The notes under the pieces: generated by a model
Databases searched by the model: none
Seen by the model: the letters and a program-made list of their open reading frames with translations, nothing else
Told to the model about the DNA's origin: nothing
Assembly: GCA_964020155.1 (NCBI GenBank)
Contig: OZ026566.1
Location: forward strand, 2,480,789 to 2,544,788
Direction: 5' to 3'
DNA from: Chondrilla cf. caribensis
Taxonomy: Eukaryota; Porifera; Demospongiae; Chondrillida; Chondrillidae
DNA length: 64,000 nucleotides
Shown here: positions 13,201 through 24,452 of the stretch, piece by piece
Position numbering within the stretch: the stretch's first letter is position 1
Layout of the letters: the number at the start of each line of letters is the position of its first letter
Position numbers and translations under genes: made by a program

Positions 13201-14739
13201 ACCCCTTGGCTCTGGGTTACTCCCTTTTGGTTTAAAAGCTAACATTTGCCTTTACTATCACCGATGTCAATGCTCATTTAACTCCATGTCACATTCGTGG
13301 TAGTCAGCAACAACGACAACAAGCGCCTCGATACCTGGACCAAAACTCCTAGGGTCGGACTACGTAATTCTCCCAGGTAAAAATGGTCCACTTGGACCAT
13401 TTTACCGGGAGATTTGGTCTGGTGGACCAAAAATTCACCTGGACCGAAACTCCTGTGACAGACCAATTTGTGAACACACCAGGACACCACACTGGGTAGG
13501 ATGATACAAACTGGTACTGGACTGGCCTCACCACATACACCAGGACACCACACTGGGTAGGATGATACAAACTGGTACTGGACTGGCCTCACCACATACA
13601 CCAGGACACCACACTGGGTAGGATGACACAAACTGGTACTGGACTGGTGTCACCACATACATCAGGACACCACACTGGGTAGGATGATACAAACTGGTAC
13701 TGGACTGGTCTCACCACATACACCAGGACACCACACTGGGTAGGATGATACAAACTGGTACTGGACTGGCCTCACCACATACACCACGACACCACACTGG
13801 GTAGGATGATACAAACTGGTACTGGACTGGCCTCACCACATACACCAGGACACCACACTGGGTAGGATGACACAAACTGGTACTGGACTGGTGTCACCAC
13901 ATACATCAGGACACCACACTGGGTAGGATGATACAAACTGGTACTGGACTGGTCTCACCACATACACCAGGACACCACACTGGGTAGGATGATACAAACT
14001 TGTACTGGACTGGTGTCACCACATGTACACCAACACACAACTAAGTATTGCACATGCAGTGATTGAGCACACATGCACATAAGCTTACTATATGCATGGA
14101 ATGGTATGGGGGTCCCATGCCAACCAGGTAGACCACCAGACTCACAGCTACTCCATGTACAACAGGGTCTTGTTCAAGGAGGGAATGATCCATGGTTTTA
14201 ATATTTTAATACAACCTCGATTACGCATCTTGATGCCCTTGCCATCCTTCAGTAACCCGATCACCCTCCACCCTTCCCCGAAGAAGACCAGTATATACGT
14301 ACCTATCCCGCATACTGACAGCACAACCAGGTAGTCCCTTCAACCGGATACAGTTCCAACAGCTACCTATGGTGTAAGCCACCACAAATTATACACGCAC
14401 GTTAGCTTAGTGTCAGTTCATCAAGAGCGATGCGACCGTGAATCAACATACAGTTATGTAGGAAAGATAAGATCCTTTCTACGTGTCTAAATCACGTACT
14501 ATTATCCACCTACGTATAGCTACTGACTACCAACTCACTAGCGTTTGGCCAAAGGAGAATACGTTAACGCTGGGTGGTACAGGCGTCCCTTCCTGGCTAG
14601 TCGGCTGCTTCTGACCTCGAAAGAAGCTTGTAATGAAATAAAATATCATTACTTGGATGAGAAAGGATCGAACAAACTGCCATCTCGATGGTCCTTGCTG
14701 ATCTTGTGGTCGTTCGGTACCTGTGCCTTCTCCCGGCAT
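7163..14739 (-). CDS. CLPTM1: Cleft lip and palate transmembrane protein 1
   Basis: Twelve exons, minus strand, all phases consistent, 617 aa (human 669): 14739-14539, 12406-12248, 10892-10778, 10620-10535, 10148-10031, 9583-9481, 9409-9271, 9023-8930, 8574-8288, 8151-8016, 7766-7599, 7410-7163. Signatures are NLLTGET, SIPPPLDQ, YFNDYWNL, EDSDEEQDTVK, METNPYLLGLTIIVSIVHSV, SLEGLSVRSVFFNVFQS, PQLFINYKLKSVAHLPWRM and YQRWIYRVDPKRVNEFG. There is one N-terminal membrane segment, a lumenal region with N-glycosylation sequons, then several C-terminal membrane helices. CLPTM1 is a multipass ER protein implicated in GABA-A receptor retention and, with CLPTM1L-type relatives, lipid scrambling. Introns 1 and 2 are enlarged by satellites and a retroposon. 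TTTATT at 7123-7128 supplies a poly(A) signal. Confidence 0.95.
10191..10283. repeat. TG/CGTG microsatellite in CLPTM1 intron 4
   Basis: A perfect (TG)n tract changes abruptly into (CGTG)n and then back to TG. Confidence 0.9.
11225..12236. repeat. 21-bp minisatellite with higher-order structure, CLPTM1 intron 2
   Basis: About 48 tandem copies of a 21-bp unit (type: catgaacatacacacattggt). Variant units are mixed in: 'ataaac' for 'atgaac', 'gcacatt' for 'acacatt', and 'cgttagt' for 'cattggt'. A 19-bp shortened unit recurs near 11462, 11628, 11775, 12001 and 12146, so spacings are 145, 166 or 229 bp, which equals 6, 7 or 10 full units plus one short one. Because 21 is a multiple of 3 the array is open in several frames on both strands; those ORFs are artefacts of the repeat. 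Confidence 0.95.
12490..12620. repeat. GGTCC-rich degenerate element (first copy)
   Basis: Contains several TGGTCC/GGACCA-type words (aaaaatggtctgg, tgtggtccagcc, tatttggtccgg, cagaccaaat) with local inverted symmetry. A similar block occurs at 13330-13460 in the same intron. Identity as a mobile element is uncertain. Confidence 0.35.
12850..13168 (+). mobile_element. tRNA-like SINE / retroposon in CLPTM1 intron 1
   Basis: A near-consensus polymerase III B box (GGTTCGAATTC, about 12930-12940) lies 40-50 bp after an A-box-like stretch (TGCTGGTGACTGG). The 3' part (from about 13089) is a compact tail, gtgggtgcc..agcc..ggcta..ccccacat.aaataag, followed by a pentamer repeat (caaat)n. The same tail occurs at 25793-25866 with a different terminal repeat. 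Together these suggest a tRNA-derived SINE with a LINE-type tail. Target-site duplications were not identified. Confidence 0.55.
13330..13460. repeat. GGTCC-rich element (second copy)
   Basis: Includes the palindrome aaaatggtccacttggacca followed by ttt, plus flanking tggtccacc/ggaccaaa words resembling 12490-12620. It borders the 61-bp satellite directly. Confidence 0.35.
13479..14027. repeat. 61-bp satellite, nine copies, CLPTM1 intron 1
   Basis: Unit starts at 13479, 13540, 13601, 13662, 13723, 13784, 13845, 13906 and 13967 (type: ccaggacaccacactgggta...). Diagnostic variants (gatgacac/gtgtc/catcagg in units 3 and 7; gtctc in units 4 and 8) repeat every four units, so a 244-bp higher-order repeat is present. 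Confidence 0.95.
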
Positions 14740-15148
14740 TGCTGAAGATGAGTAAGACCCTGTAATCGGTTTTATAGGGTCTATGGTTAGCCATAGTCTA
14801 GCATAGCCAGATTCTTAACCCGCGGTCGCCACAAGTAATTGCGCAACGACGAAATGAACTGGAGGGATACTAGGGTCAATCACTGCAGACTCATGTCCAA
14901 TACGAATTTATTCTTTCATATTTATTTCCCTCAATTGTGCTCGAGTGCTTCACTGCTATAAATTTCTTTACTATGTTAGTTTTATGCACACCGCATGACA
15001 TACTTCACTCTTGTACACAAAAATAATCAATTAGTATTTCACATTTCTACACACTGTATGTACATGTACAGTCTTTCTATGTACAATGACAACGAACAAC
15101 TAAACAGTAAACAGAGTGAACTACGACAATGTCTATTGGAATTGGTGA
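14740..15148. other. Intergenic interval, CLPTM1 upstream / LCLAT1-like downstream
   Basis: Contains the CLPTM1 promoter side and the 3' end of the minus-strand acyltransferase gene. No additional gene is recognised. Confidence 0.5.
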
Positions 15149-18100
15149 CTAATGACATTGTGCCTTGCGAATGGTTTCTGTGTGGCGAGCCAGTTCGTTA
15201 TAGTCAATTCCTCTGCAGATATTCCCATGGTAGATCATGTACAGAAGTCCTGGGATCCCCGTCATCAAGTAAAAGGAGAAATGGAAGATGGTCATGTACA
15301 CACCAGTACCAACCACAGCCAAGAATAGCAAGAGTGCAAATAGCAGCCCATTGCGCATGCTTAAAATAGGATAGGATCCAGGATGTCCATCATCACGCTT
15401 AGGGATAGGTTGCAGTGGAGAGCCATTTCCAGTACGCGTACCATTGCTTGGGCAGATTTGGCTGAGGTTAGTGGGTCCATCAGGTTGGCGATGAGAACTA
15501 GGTGAAGCCCTCTCATGATTTAACTCGTCGGGAACACTATTTGCAACATAGCTCTTGATTCCATTTCCATTTGCAACATGACCGCTGTTTCCATTTCCAA
15601 TTCCAACATGACTATTATCTCCATTCCCAACATTGAAGCCCTCTACTGCAGCAAAATTCGACAATTCATATACAGACAAGTTAGAAAAATGACCTGTATC
15701 ACAACTAGCTGGAAATCGGCGGTTCTCATAAAAGAATTTTAGCCGTTTTTCTTTTATCTTCCATCTCTCCTGACACCACAAAGCTAAGCCTTCTTCACTC
15801 TCTGGTATGTCTTTCAAAGGAAAACGCTCAATATAAAAGTGAATTTCTCTTGGAATTTTACCCTTCAAGAACTCTATCTCAGTTTTAGGAAGTACATCTG
15901 GGTATGCAATTGTGATGTCAATAATGGAATCCAAACCGGCCTTCTTGAGAGTGGCAACACTGTAGATGAACCCTTTGGTACGAGGATGGAGAACATAGTC
16001 ATATTTGGGGAGATTTTTACTCTCAGCAAAAGCATCACTCTTAGCCTTAGATTTTGCTGTCAGGTCAGCCCCCTCAGGAAACATTAGCAGTTGTAGAGGA
16101 GTGTTGAGGGCATTGAAGAAGTGAAGTTTTGTGGACACTTCCTCTTCGTCATCTTCCCAGCTACGTTTAAGGAAAATGTGCATTGGAAACTGTACAAGCC
16201 ATCCTGCAGTAAGAGAAACAGGAGAGATGATTATCAAAAATATTGGAGGAATTGTTATGGGACTCAATTTAGTATCCTTACTTACAATAGACAAATTTTG
16301 TACGCATTTAAATGCAAACTAGATCTGCAGTATGTATTACCCCTAATGGGGCTTCTTCAGAAAAAAATACAATTTGTGATTTCATCACCTCATGCAAGAT
16401 ACGCTTTGTAATTGCCCAGGGAAGCCTGTGCAATGTGAAGATCATTCTTAAACTTTAACTCATTAACGTTAAGTCTATACCATGTGACTAAACTATTCTG
16501 TGTCTACACCATGTGCAATGGCCTGGAGAAGCCTGGGATATGCTATCATGCAGGATACTCAGCTCCCACTGGGAGAGGTATGTACAATGCAATTAACATT
16601 TCAACGATGATCAAACTGTTATTGTGCTAACACGCAGGACACTCAGCTCCCACTATTTCTGTACACTTCCATATAATTGAAAACAACACACACAGCCCAA
16701 GAGAACAGTGGATGAGGTGTTCATATGTAACAACACAGGAGGTGACATGACTGTACTGGTGGTAATTACATTGAACATGAAACTTCCCATACATTGACAG
16801 GTGTCAATACATCAGCAATCAATATAATGTTTCAGGACACAAATCACTTTTAAGCAATATGTACGGTAGTGAAAGCTAACACAGGAATGTGTTTTTTGCA
16901 GCCTATGTGGACCAAAATCTGTTTCCTAACACAGTGAAGCTGGGTAACATTGAATGCTGGATAGGGGAAACTTAATTGCATGGAGTTTATAGCTTTGAAC
17001 CTCTTAATGCAGAGCCATTAATACCAAAAACCAAGGACCCATATGTGATTCAACACTTGTCTGTAACTCACTGTTACCTGAAATTATGTCAATGGTTGTC
17101 CATTCTGATTTATCCCACCCTACTCCACTATATCTGTCTTAGAGATTGTGTGTGCAAGTTACTACATAGTGCTTATGTACAGACTCATGTGGTTATGTAT
17201 ATGAACAAAGATTCTACATACACAAGCACACATGTCAACGTTAATGCAGTGTCCAGCTGTAGGGGAAGCGGATAAAACAAATCCTCCTTACTTCATGTGT
17301 TATCTGTCTTGACAGAGCGTTCAGTAAGAGAATCACATCTACATAAAGGAAACGAAGTCGTAACTTACCTAGAAGGGGCAACTTCTTCAATGACATCTTC
17401 ATCATGGGCTTCCACACAGACAGGTCCCCTTGGCGAGCAATGATGGCCCATAGGAAGAACCAGTCGAGATGGCATCGATGGTTCATCAGGAGAACACAGC
17501 GATTATCAAATTTCATCTTGTGACCAAACCTTTTTGGACGGATGCCAAACATTGTTTCTGTGTCAAATAAAGCCAATCATAGTCACAGTACTCACTCATA
17601 AAAACAATATTTAAATAGTCCACAGATCAACATACAACTCTCATCTTTAAAATTTCAAAAACTAAAGGCCTTGGTTGTCATACACGGTATGCTAAGTACC
17701 GAATCTCATGTGATAAGTCCACAAGGCCAAATAGTCAAGACAAGGTTTTATAGAAGAGAATTTCACACTATAGTTTTTGTTAGTCAGTTATTGCAGAGTC
17801 AACGTCAACCATATCCCTCTGTTTTTGATGCAATAAAAATGAAGGGATAGAGAAGATTTTCGTAATTACTGTATATCTTTGAAGGGCATTATCCACATAC
17901 TGTATAACATACACATTAAACCAGTGAACAGTAGTGCAAGATCCTTTTTATCAAATGAGTAAAGGTTTCTTAAACCTAGAGTTGAATACCCCCCCCCCTC
18001 CACACAATGCACCTACTACATAGCAGCAAGGTTTGGTATTATTCACGTACTTTGGTATATATTGATTATGGACTACTGAACCAAAGTGGGAATGACTGTG

Positions 18101-19336
18101 AACCCTTGCTGCCTTGCATAACAAATACAAGTACAAACATGAAATTCAATACCAAATATGGTCAAAGATATTTTTAGAACCATGTACTTACCAATTCCAA
18201 ACTAGATGTGTACACATGCAATCAACGTCCAATGTACATAGGCATATACATGCAGGGAGATAGAAGATTGCATTGTTAACAACTGTTGAAGCTTGCTACA
18301 TTGAATACCATGTATGTAAGGCTGACATCAACCAAATACACCTTGATAAAATTCCACACTGGCTCTAATGAGGTAGCAAACTTGATTGGGAGTGATTCCT
18401 TATCAATTATTGAGCTAAGAATGTAATCTACCTGTGGAGCACAACCCAGGCAACCACCAATTCTATTGAAGATGAGAAATCCTGGCTGCTCATCAAACAT
18501 TTTACTCTATGGGTCACATCGTAGATATTATACTAGCGCACATATCATCCATGGTAACACAAACACTGTCTCAACCATATCTGAGCATATAAGAACAGTT
18601 ATTACATACGTAAGTCAGAACACAATGGTGTACTGTAGTTCTGCAAACTAAAGGCACAAATAAAAGTAAGAACTCCATTATTGATATAGGTTATGGGTGG
18701 CATGGTCTGCAAACCTCTACAGCAGAGAGCAGTCAAATTGCTCATTCTTTCAATTTAACCCAACAACGTGTACAATAGCTAGGGTTGTATTGGAGAGTAG
18801 TTCCATGCAGTCAGACACATCCATATACAAAAGAAAAATGTCCAAAGTAGGAATCAACATTTGTGTCTCTTTAGGGGACTGGTAGAATATTGCATGCACA
18901 AGCAAACAGCACAGGGGAAATTGTAGTAGAAGGGAAGACCGAATGTGGCACCGAGTTTTATCCACGAGATGATATAGCCGTACGGGGTCTACCTATCTTC
19001 CACCTACAAGACGAAGGCCTACATATGGATTTACCGTTGCCCCCATTCACTGTCACGGAGGGTCAGGAGACAGGCAGAACTCACCATGGTTAGCGTCAAG
19101 AACAACCCAATACCCCAGTCAACGAACCGCCTGTACCACAATGGGTTGATTCGCAATAAAAATAGTAGCAAGAGCGGTCCCAAATGTGTGCCAACGTAAG
19201 AGAAAGATATCAAGAAAAAGGCGGCTAGTAGTACGATTCCTAACGGACCCCTAAAAATTCTCTGCAGGAAGGGGATTTCGTCCTCCTTCGGAATAGCAAA
19301 TCCTTCGTGATGGATGCTCATGATCGCCCTCTTCAA
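15149..19336 (-). CDS. LCLAT1/AGPAT-like lysophospholipid acyltransferase A
   Basis: Four exons on the minus strand: 19336-19085 (84 codons), 18201-18192 (10-nt microexon), 17557-17369 (189 nt), 16203-15149 (stop 15149-15151). They sum to 1506 nt, 501 aa. Catalytic HX4D is NHRCHLDW (H114, D119) and the substrate-binding motif is FPEGADL (about 192-198). YVLHPRTKGF and EIHFYIERFPLKDIPESEEG are typical of LCLAT1 (lysocardiolipin/lysophosphatidylinositol acyltransferase), a membrane enzyme of ER and mitochondria-associated membranes. There are N-terminal hydrophobic segments and one or two near the C-terminus. Oddity: an insert of about 100 residues before the C-terminal helices, rich in NGN/GHV repeats. 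An in-frame ATG at 19321 is an alternative start. The gene is divergent from its paralogue at 19502. Confidence 0.88.
18192..18201 (-). other. 10-nt microexon of acyltransferase A
   Basis: Minus-strand context acatctag / TTTGGAATTG / gtaagt. It encodes F-G-I plus the first base of a Glu codon. Exon 1 ends in phase 0 and exon 3 needs one preceding base, so a 3n+1 exon is required. The resulting ...LTLTM-FGI-E-TMFG aligns with human LCLAT1 LTLPVALLETMFG. Confidence 0.75.
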
Positions 19337-19501
19337 ATCTGGATCGTTCTGATGTCACGACCCTTAGCAACCTCAGGTGGTCGAGGGGGTGTGACAAGGC
19401 TCAAGGACATTCCAGAACGACCTAATCTCTTGCTCAGGTGTGGTCAGCAAAGAACTTTCCAATTAGCAATCATGATAGTAGGATTTTACTCTTTTGATAA
19501 A
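19337..19501. promoter_or_regulatory. Bidirectional promoter interval between the two acyltransferase paralogues
   Basis: 165 bp separate the divergent start codons. An inverted duplication would leave the paralogues in this geometry. No specific elements were recognised. Confidence 0.55.
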
Positions 19502-21567
19502 ATGGCCGCCGTTGCTCTGAGTGGACTATCCTTTGTATTTTTTATTACTATTGCCTGTGTATTTGGAGTTCCTTTCATTATTGCGCCGTGTATGCTACTG
19601 AACATCTTCTCTAGAAAATTGTTCCATAATGTAGGACATGCTGCTTTCAGTACGTGGTTCAGACTAGTACCTGTGAGTCTCTCCACTTTAAGCTTGTTAG
19701 TAGTTGTAAGGATTTTGCCCATTAATAAATCTTCCTCACTTCTACTATAATTTATATGCCTGGTAATAATGCTATAGTTGATGTTATGGGTCTATATTGG
19801 ATGATGAGCTGTGTGTAGAGACTGTGTCAAATGATAGGTAGATCAATGTATAATGCAGTGTGTGACATTGAATGTATGTATGTTAGCAGTGTGTTTGCAA
19901 TTGATCCTGCATCCACATTTGGGAATCCGAAGTGTACCCTGACTCATCCTACTTAGTATTGACAGCATGTAAGCGCTTCTACACAATTGGTGTGCATTAT
20001 AGTGTACCTGCAATCTAACTGTAGACAATGCATGTGTATACTATATGCTGTATGTTAATATTATTGTCTTTGATCTGATAAGCTCTATGTTGTGCGTTTT
20101 ATACTAGTATTATTTCTTCCCTCTTTCCCTTATAACATTGGACTGGATATGCCAAAGGCTTTAGTTGGTGAGTCCTATCTTGGACTAAAAGCCTTCATTC
20201 TCCCTCGAAAATTCATTCTGTTTGATGCTGTCCGTATTTATGCATTACCTAACCTTCAGAACTGGTATACGGGGTGAGGATTGTCATTTCCGAGGACACC
20301 GATGTCCTCCAGTCGCCCTGTCTCATAGTGATGAACCACAGAACGCGGTTTGACTGGCTGTTTCTCTGGTGCTATCTCATTCGCAAGGGTAACTTGAATC
20401 GAGGGAAGATAATCCTAAAGAAGCAGCTCAAACATGTCTTTGGGTTTGGTAAGTATTGTTCACAATGTGTGAACAACCATATATTTGTGGAATCAAAGAA
20501 TTGCATCAGATACATTTATCCTATTTTTGTGTCACTACAATATACACATCAGTTATACTTTGTTGTCTAGGATTGTTCTATCATATGTATATTATTATAT
20601 ATTGCCATTCTGTTCAGATTTTTATAATTATTGTATCTATGTATGTACATATCAAGGTGCACATATATGCATGAATAGCCATACTCTGCTATCATGTGCT
20701 CGTTTATGTGTGCTTGACATACTTAGGTGCATATGTGTGTGTTTAAATGTGTGGTTGTGTGCGTGTGTGTGTGTATGTGTGTGTGTGTGTGTGTGCGTGT
20801 GAACGTTTACTTTGCATTACCTACCTACTGCCTTATTAGGTTGGGCAATACAAATTTTACTCTTCATATTCCTCTCTCGAGACTGGATCAGCGACAAGGC
20901 ATACTTGGATCGGATTTTAAACTATTTTGTCGACTGTAAATATCCAATTCAATTACTCCTTTTCCCAGAGGGTACAGATCTTAGTGACTATAACAAGGAC
21001 AAGTCTCTAAAATATGCTGAAGAGAACAATCTCACAAAGTACTATTATGTATTGCATCCAAGGACAAAAGGCTTTGTAGTGTGTGTGAAGAACTTGAAAC
21101 GAGGAGAGTTGAAGAGTATTGTGGACATAGATGTCGGTTATACCGGACCCTTACCTCAAAACGAGAGCGACCTCCTGCAAGGGAGGTGGCCAACTGAAAT
21201 CCACTTCAGGATCCGGAATTTCACTCTTGATGAATTGCCAGAAAGCGAGGAAGGCCTTGCAAGCTGGTTGCAGACTAGATGGGCAGAGAAGGAGAAACGG
21301 CTGGAGGAATTCTACAAGTTGGGACATTTTCAAAGCAGCAAGCCAAGTGAGACAGCCCGGCCATTCATCATCACACTTCAGATGCTGGCGATCATTTTGT
21401 TTTGGAGTTGTGTTGTGACATTAGGCATTTATTCCTTTATCCTCTCGTGGTGGTGTGTGGGATATTTTCTGCTGGTTTTGTTTATTTTTTGGTTTGTTGA
21501 TAGAGTATTTGGTGGATTTGATAATCTAGAACTACCATCACAGACAGAAGAACACTATTCAAACTGA
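19502..21567 (+). CDS. LCLAT1/AGPAT-like lysophospholipid acyltransferase B
   Basis: Four exons: 19502-19672, 20158-20167 (10-nt microexon), 20260-20448 (189 nt, the same length as in paralogue A), 20840-21567; 365 aa (human LCLAT1 376-414). The start is MAAVALSG after ataaaATGG; an in-frame ATG lies at 19472. HX4D is NHRTRFDW (H87, D92); FPEGTDL, YYVLHPRTKGF and EIHFRIRNFTLDELPESEEG follow, then RVFGGFDNLELPS, close to human RIFGGLEIIEL. Hydrophobic segments lie at the N-terminus and two near the C-terminus. It should acylate lysophospholipids (lysocardiolipin/lyso-PI type). It is closer in length to human LCLAT1 than paralogue A and lacks the NGN-rich insert. Confidence 0.92.
20158..20167 (+). 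other. 10-nt microexon of acyltransferase B
   Basis: Context: pyrimidine tract 20112-20131, then ccaaag / GCTTTAGTTG / gtgagt. It encodes A-L-V plus the first base of Glu, giving ...FRLVP-ALV-E-LVYGV, which fills the gap to human PVALLETMFGV. The flanking exons are out of frame without it. Confidence 0.75.
20757..20802. repeat. TG microsatellite in acyltransferase B intron 3
   Basis: Short (TG)n tract just upstream of the last acceptor. Confidence 0.8.
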
Positions 21568-22480
21568 GTATGAGAGAAATTGCTAGTGCTACATTGTCTA
21601 TTGTACTTAATTGCTTTGTTTATGAAGTGATTGTGAATAGTGTACATTACAGCACATGCTCTTGTATTTTGTATAATATTATGAGAATTGTATGAGATGT
21701 TGCGAGTCACGATATCAGTATGCCAAGGAGTTTAGTGTATGATTTGATCTAGTGTTTCCATACAGTCTCGTGTACAAATACTGTACAAATATATACACAA
21801 TTCACAATAAGACATTCTTGATGTACATACATTCTTGTTTGCATACGTATATCCCTTGTTATTATAGCATTATAGTCTTCCTGCTCTATTTGATGTAAAC
21901 GACTTCCTTTGAAAGGGTTCTGATTCTTGTGGGGACACAACTCCAGCCGGTCGAATATCATATTTATACTGGTATGTCACACCTAGACTAGGCTACAACT
22001 ACACACTGTGCAGGAATGATATAACTCTATAGATGGTATTAAACAGTAAGGCCTATTACCTTCACATAACCTCTTGGAGGACTTTGACAACCTTATCAAC
22101 TATGCTTCACAGGGTATGGACCATTGCCTGAAGCTGTTCTTATTAACCACATCATGTATAGCGGACACCAGCGTAATGTGGAAGCCCTAGCTTCTGCAGT
22201 AGGACCTCTACTAGTATGTGCAGTATAATAGTCCAACTATGGTAGACAAACCCACATGCAAAATGGGATGAAAAATGCTGTGGTAGCACTTGTACAAAAT
22301 GTTAACGGGATGTATAATATGCATCTCATCTATACTTGGTACATGATTCTGAAATTACATGTATGTGGGTACATGCCTTGACTTCTAAATGTAAATTTCA
22401 CAATAAATAAACCATTTTACTGTATACACTGCTACAATGATGAAATGTGAAAATTAATTATTGCTTCCATGCATAACTCA
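21568..22480. other. Convergent 3' interval between acyltransferase B and DTD2
   Basis: No gene recognised. The sequence is AT-rich with scattered TGTA words. Confidence 0.5.
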
Positions 22481-24415
22481 TTAAAAATCGAAAATGTGAG
22501 TGAAGGGTCCTTCTGTTTCCATGGTGAGGACTTGCCTGTTGCCATAAGTCCCACTGACCACAGTGGTGCCTTTTCCACTGCAAAACTCCTTTCGGAGGAG
22601 TCACATAGATCATAGATAATCTGAATTTACACTATTGCATGCCTGTGTTGATGAACTCACTTTACAAGAATCCACAAATTTATGGTAGAGTGCTTCTCCT
22701 TCCTCTCTCCCAGAGAGGTCATGATATCTGAAAATGTATTATATGCACATGAAGATATGTAGCTCACATGTACATGCATCAAGCTCATACATGCATGCAG
22801 ACAGCTCACTCACACATGCCTACAGTTCACACATGTGTGTATGCTACAGTGGAGTCCACAATAAACAATTTCCTGTCCAATTAAAGCCAAACAGGTACCA
22901 TGGCAAGTTACCGTCTATTTGCCTAACAATTGGGATAAGTGTAAGAAAGAACTGGAATTATCCTTAAAATGTGTGGATTGTTTAAACTACACTCATAGAC
23001 ACACATACAGTTGCTCCTCAAATAAGCGCCTTACTGGACAGACTTTCCTTTGAGTTTTCCTGCTAGACATGCCTGAGGCACTATCATGACACCACGACCC
23101 AATTCCACCACAGAGCACAATCCTTTCTTGTCCTTGGAGTAACTCAGCTTAGCTTCAAGTATGGATCTGAAATAAAACATCTTTATTGTAAGTGTGTAGT
23201 TAAGGTTACCAACAAATCATACCAAGACGGATATGATACCACACTGGGTACCTTGCACAGTAGCCACATGGCCAAAGGTCTCCTAGTAAAAGATACCCAA
23301 CCTCGCCTAACCTCTACATGGAGTGCGTACAATACTGCACTACGTCACATACAGTGGATACTCTCTACTTAAGATTTGAAGTTGAGGAAATTTCTATAGA
23401 AGACTATCATTCTGTGTGTCAGTGAAAAACTATATTGCACCAGTCGCTGTATGCAGATGACCTTTGCCACACGTAAGGTCTGAAGATGCTCAGAATAGAG
23501 AGCTTCCACTGTATTCACATGTTGTATGCATGTATAAGTGACTGAGAAGTGACAAGAGATTCTGCCATGTATGTACAGTGTGCCTACATTGTACAATATG
23601 GGACCACAGTATATGAATACACTGCGTTTACAGGGACTAACACTTACAGACATACAGTATGCTTGTCTGGTAAGTACCCTGGTTAGTACATACTCCTGGT
23701 TGGTACATACACTTCACTTAGTCCCTAGCTCATGTAAACTGTGTCAACAAGTACTGATAACAAGTACATTAGATAAGAAGTACAGATTTGATGTACTATT
23801 TCTTGCACTTAGTAAGTAAGTTGGACTGCATACAATTAGTCTATACTGATACTGGAGACCACAAGTGGTAAATGTACAAAGCCTTACATGATGTAATGAA
23901 TAGCATTACCTTGCGACTTTACTGATAGCATCTTCCTTAGCTCCTTTCTTGAAACACACAAATACAACAACACCGTGATCTATCTACAACAGTATACAAA
24001 GAGTGGTGAATTGATTCATGCAGTAATACATTGAAGCAAGAGATACAGCACTAAATCGGATGCAATAATCTCTTTGGATTCATATAGCTCAGCTGTGTGT
24101 GACATATATACTTTGCATAAACAGTTGTCTCTAGCTTCAGCAGCAGCATGTGTCAATGAATCAAAATGATCTGCTGCATATGCAACTAATGCAGGTTCTA
24201 TGCAGGTCCTCGATTTACGTCAAAGTGTAAACATAGAATAGAACATGAATACTTAGTAACACAATTCCTTGGGCCATACTGACATTGCTATAAATAGGAT
24301 CTTCCTTTTTAGGTCCATCTGTAGCATTCAATTGTAACCTTGCGGACACACACTGCTGTATAACAATACGAATCTGATGGCTGGAATTTGCTGGGGCGCT
24401 GCTGTCGGTGGCCAT
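22481..24415 (-). CDS. DTD2: D-aminoacyl-tRNA deacylase 2
   Basis: Five exons, minus strand: 24415-24284, 23983-23910, 23166-23035, 22727-22661, 22588-22481 (stop 22481-22483). They sum to 513 nt, 170 aa (human 168). Matching segments are IQQCVSARLQL, HGVVVFVCFKKGA, MIVPQACLAGKLKG (human LIIPQATLGGRLKG), ALYHKFVDSCK, SGTYGNRQVLTMETEGPFTH and IFDF-stop. The PQA and GPFTH motifs line the active site of the DTD fold. The enzyme hydrolyses D-aminoacyl-tRNA, and the animal DTD2 branch also removes L-Ala mischarged on tRNA-Thr. Boundaries of exons 1/2 and of exon 5 (acceptor cgaaag/GAG) were picked from phase and alignment. Its ATG lies 37 bp from that of PRORP on the other strand. Confidence 0.9.
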
Positions 24416-24452
24416 TTTTGCAAAGCTTGCGCAACTGAATATACTGGATAAA
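24416..24452. promoter_or_regulatory. Very short divergent interval, DTD2 / PRORP
   Basis: Only 37 bp between the two start codons, so transcription start sites of the two genes probably overlap or interleave. An upstream in-frame PRORP ATG at 24408 would overlap the DTD2 start codon. Confidence 0.6.

Noticed and set aside
18276..18500. Minus-strand ORF of 74 codons as an exon of acyltransferase A
   Set aside because: No similarity to LCLAT1 at this position, and the 10-nt microexon already restores frame and alignment.
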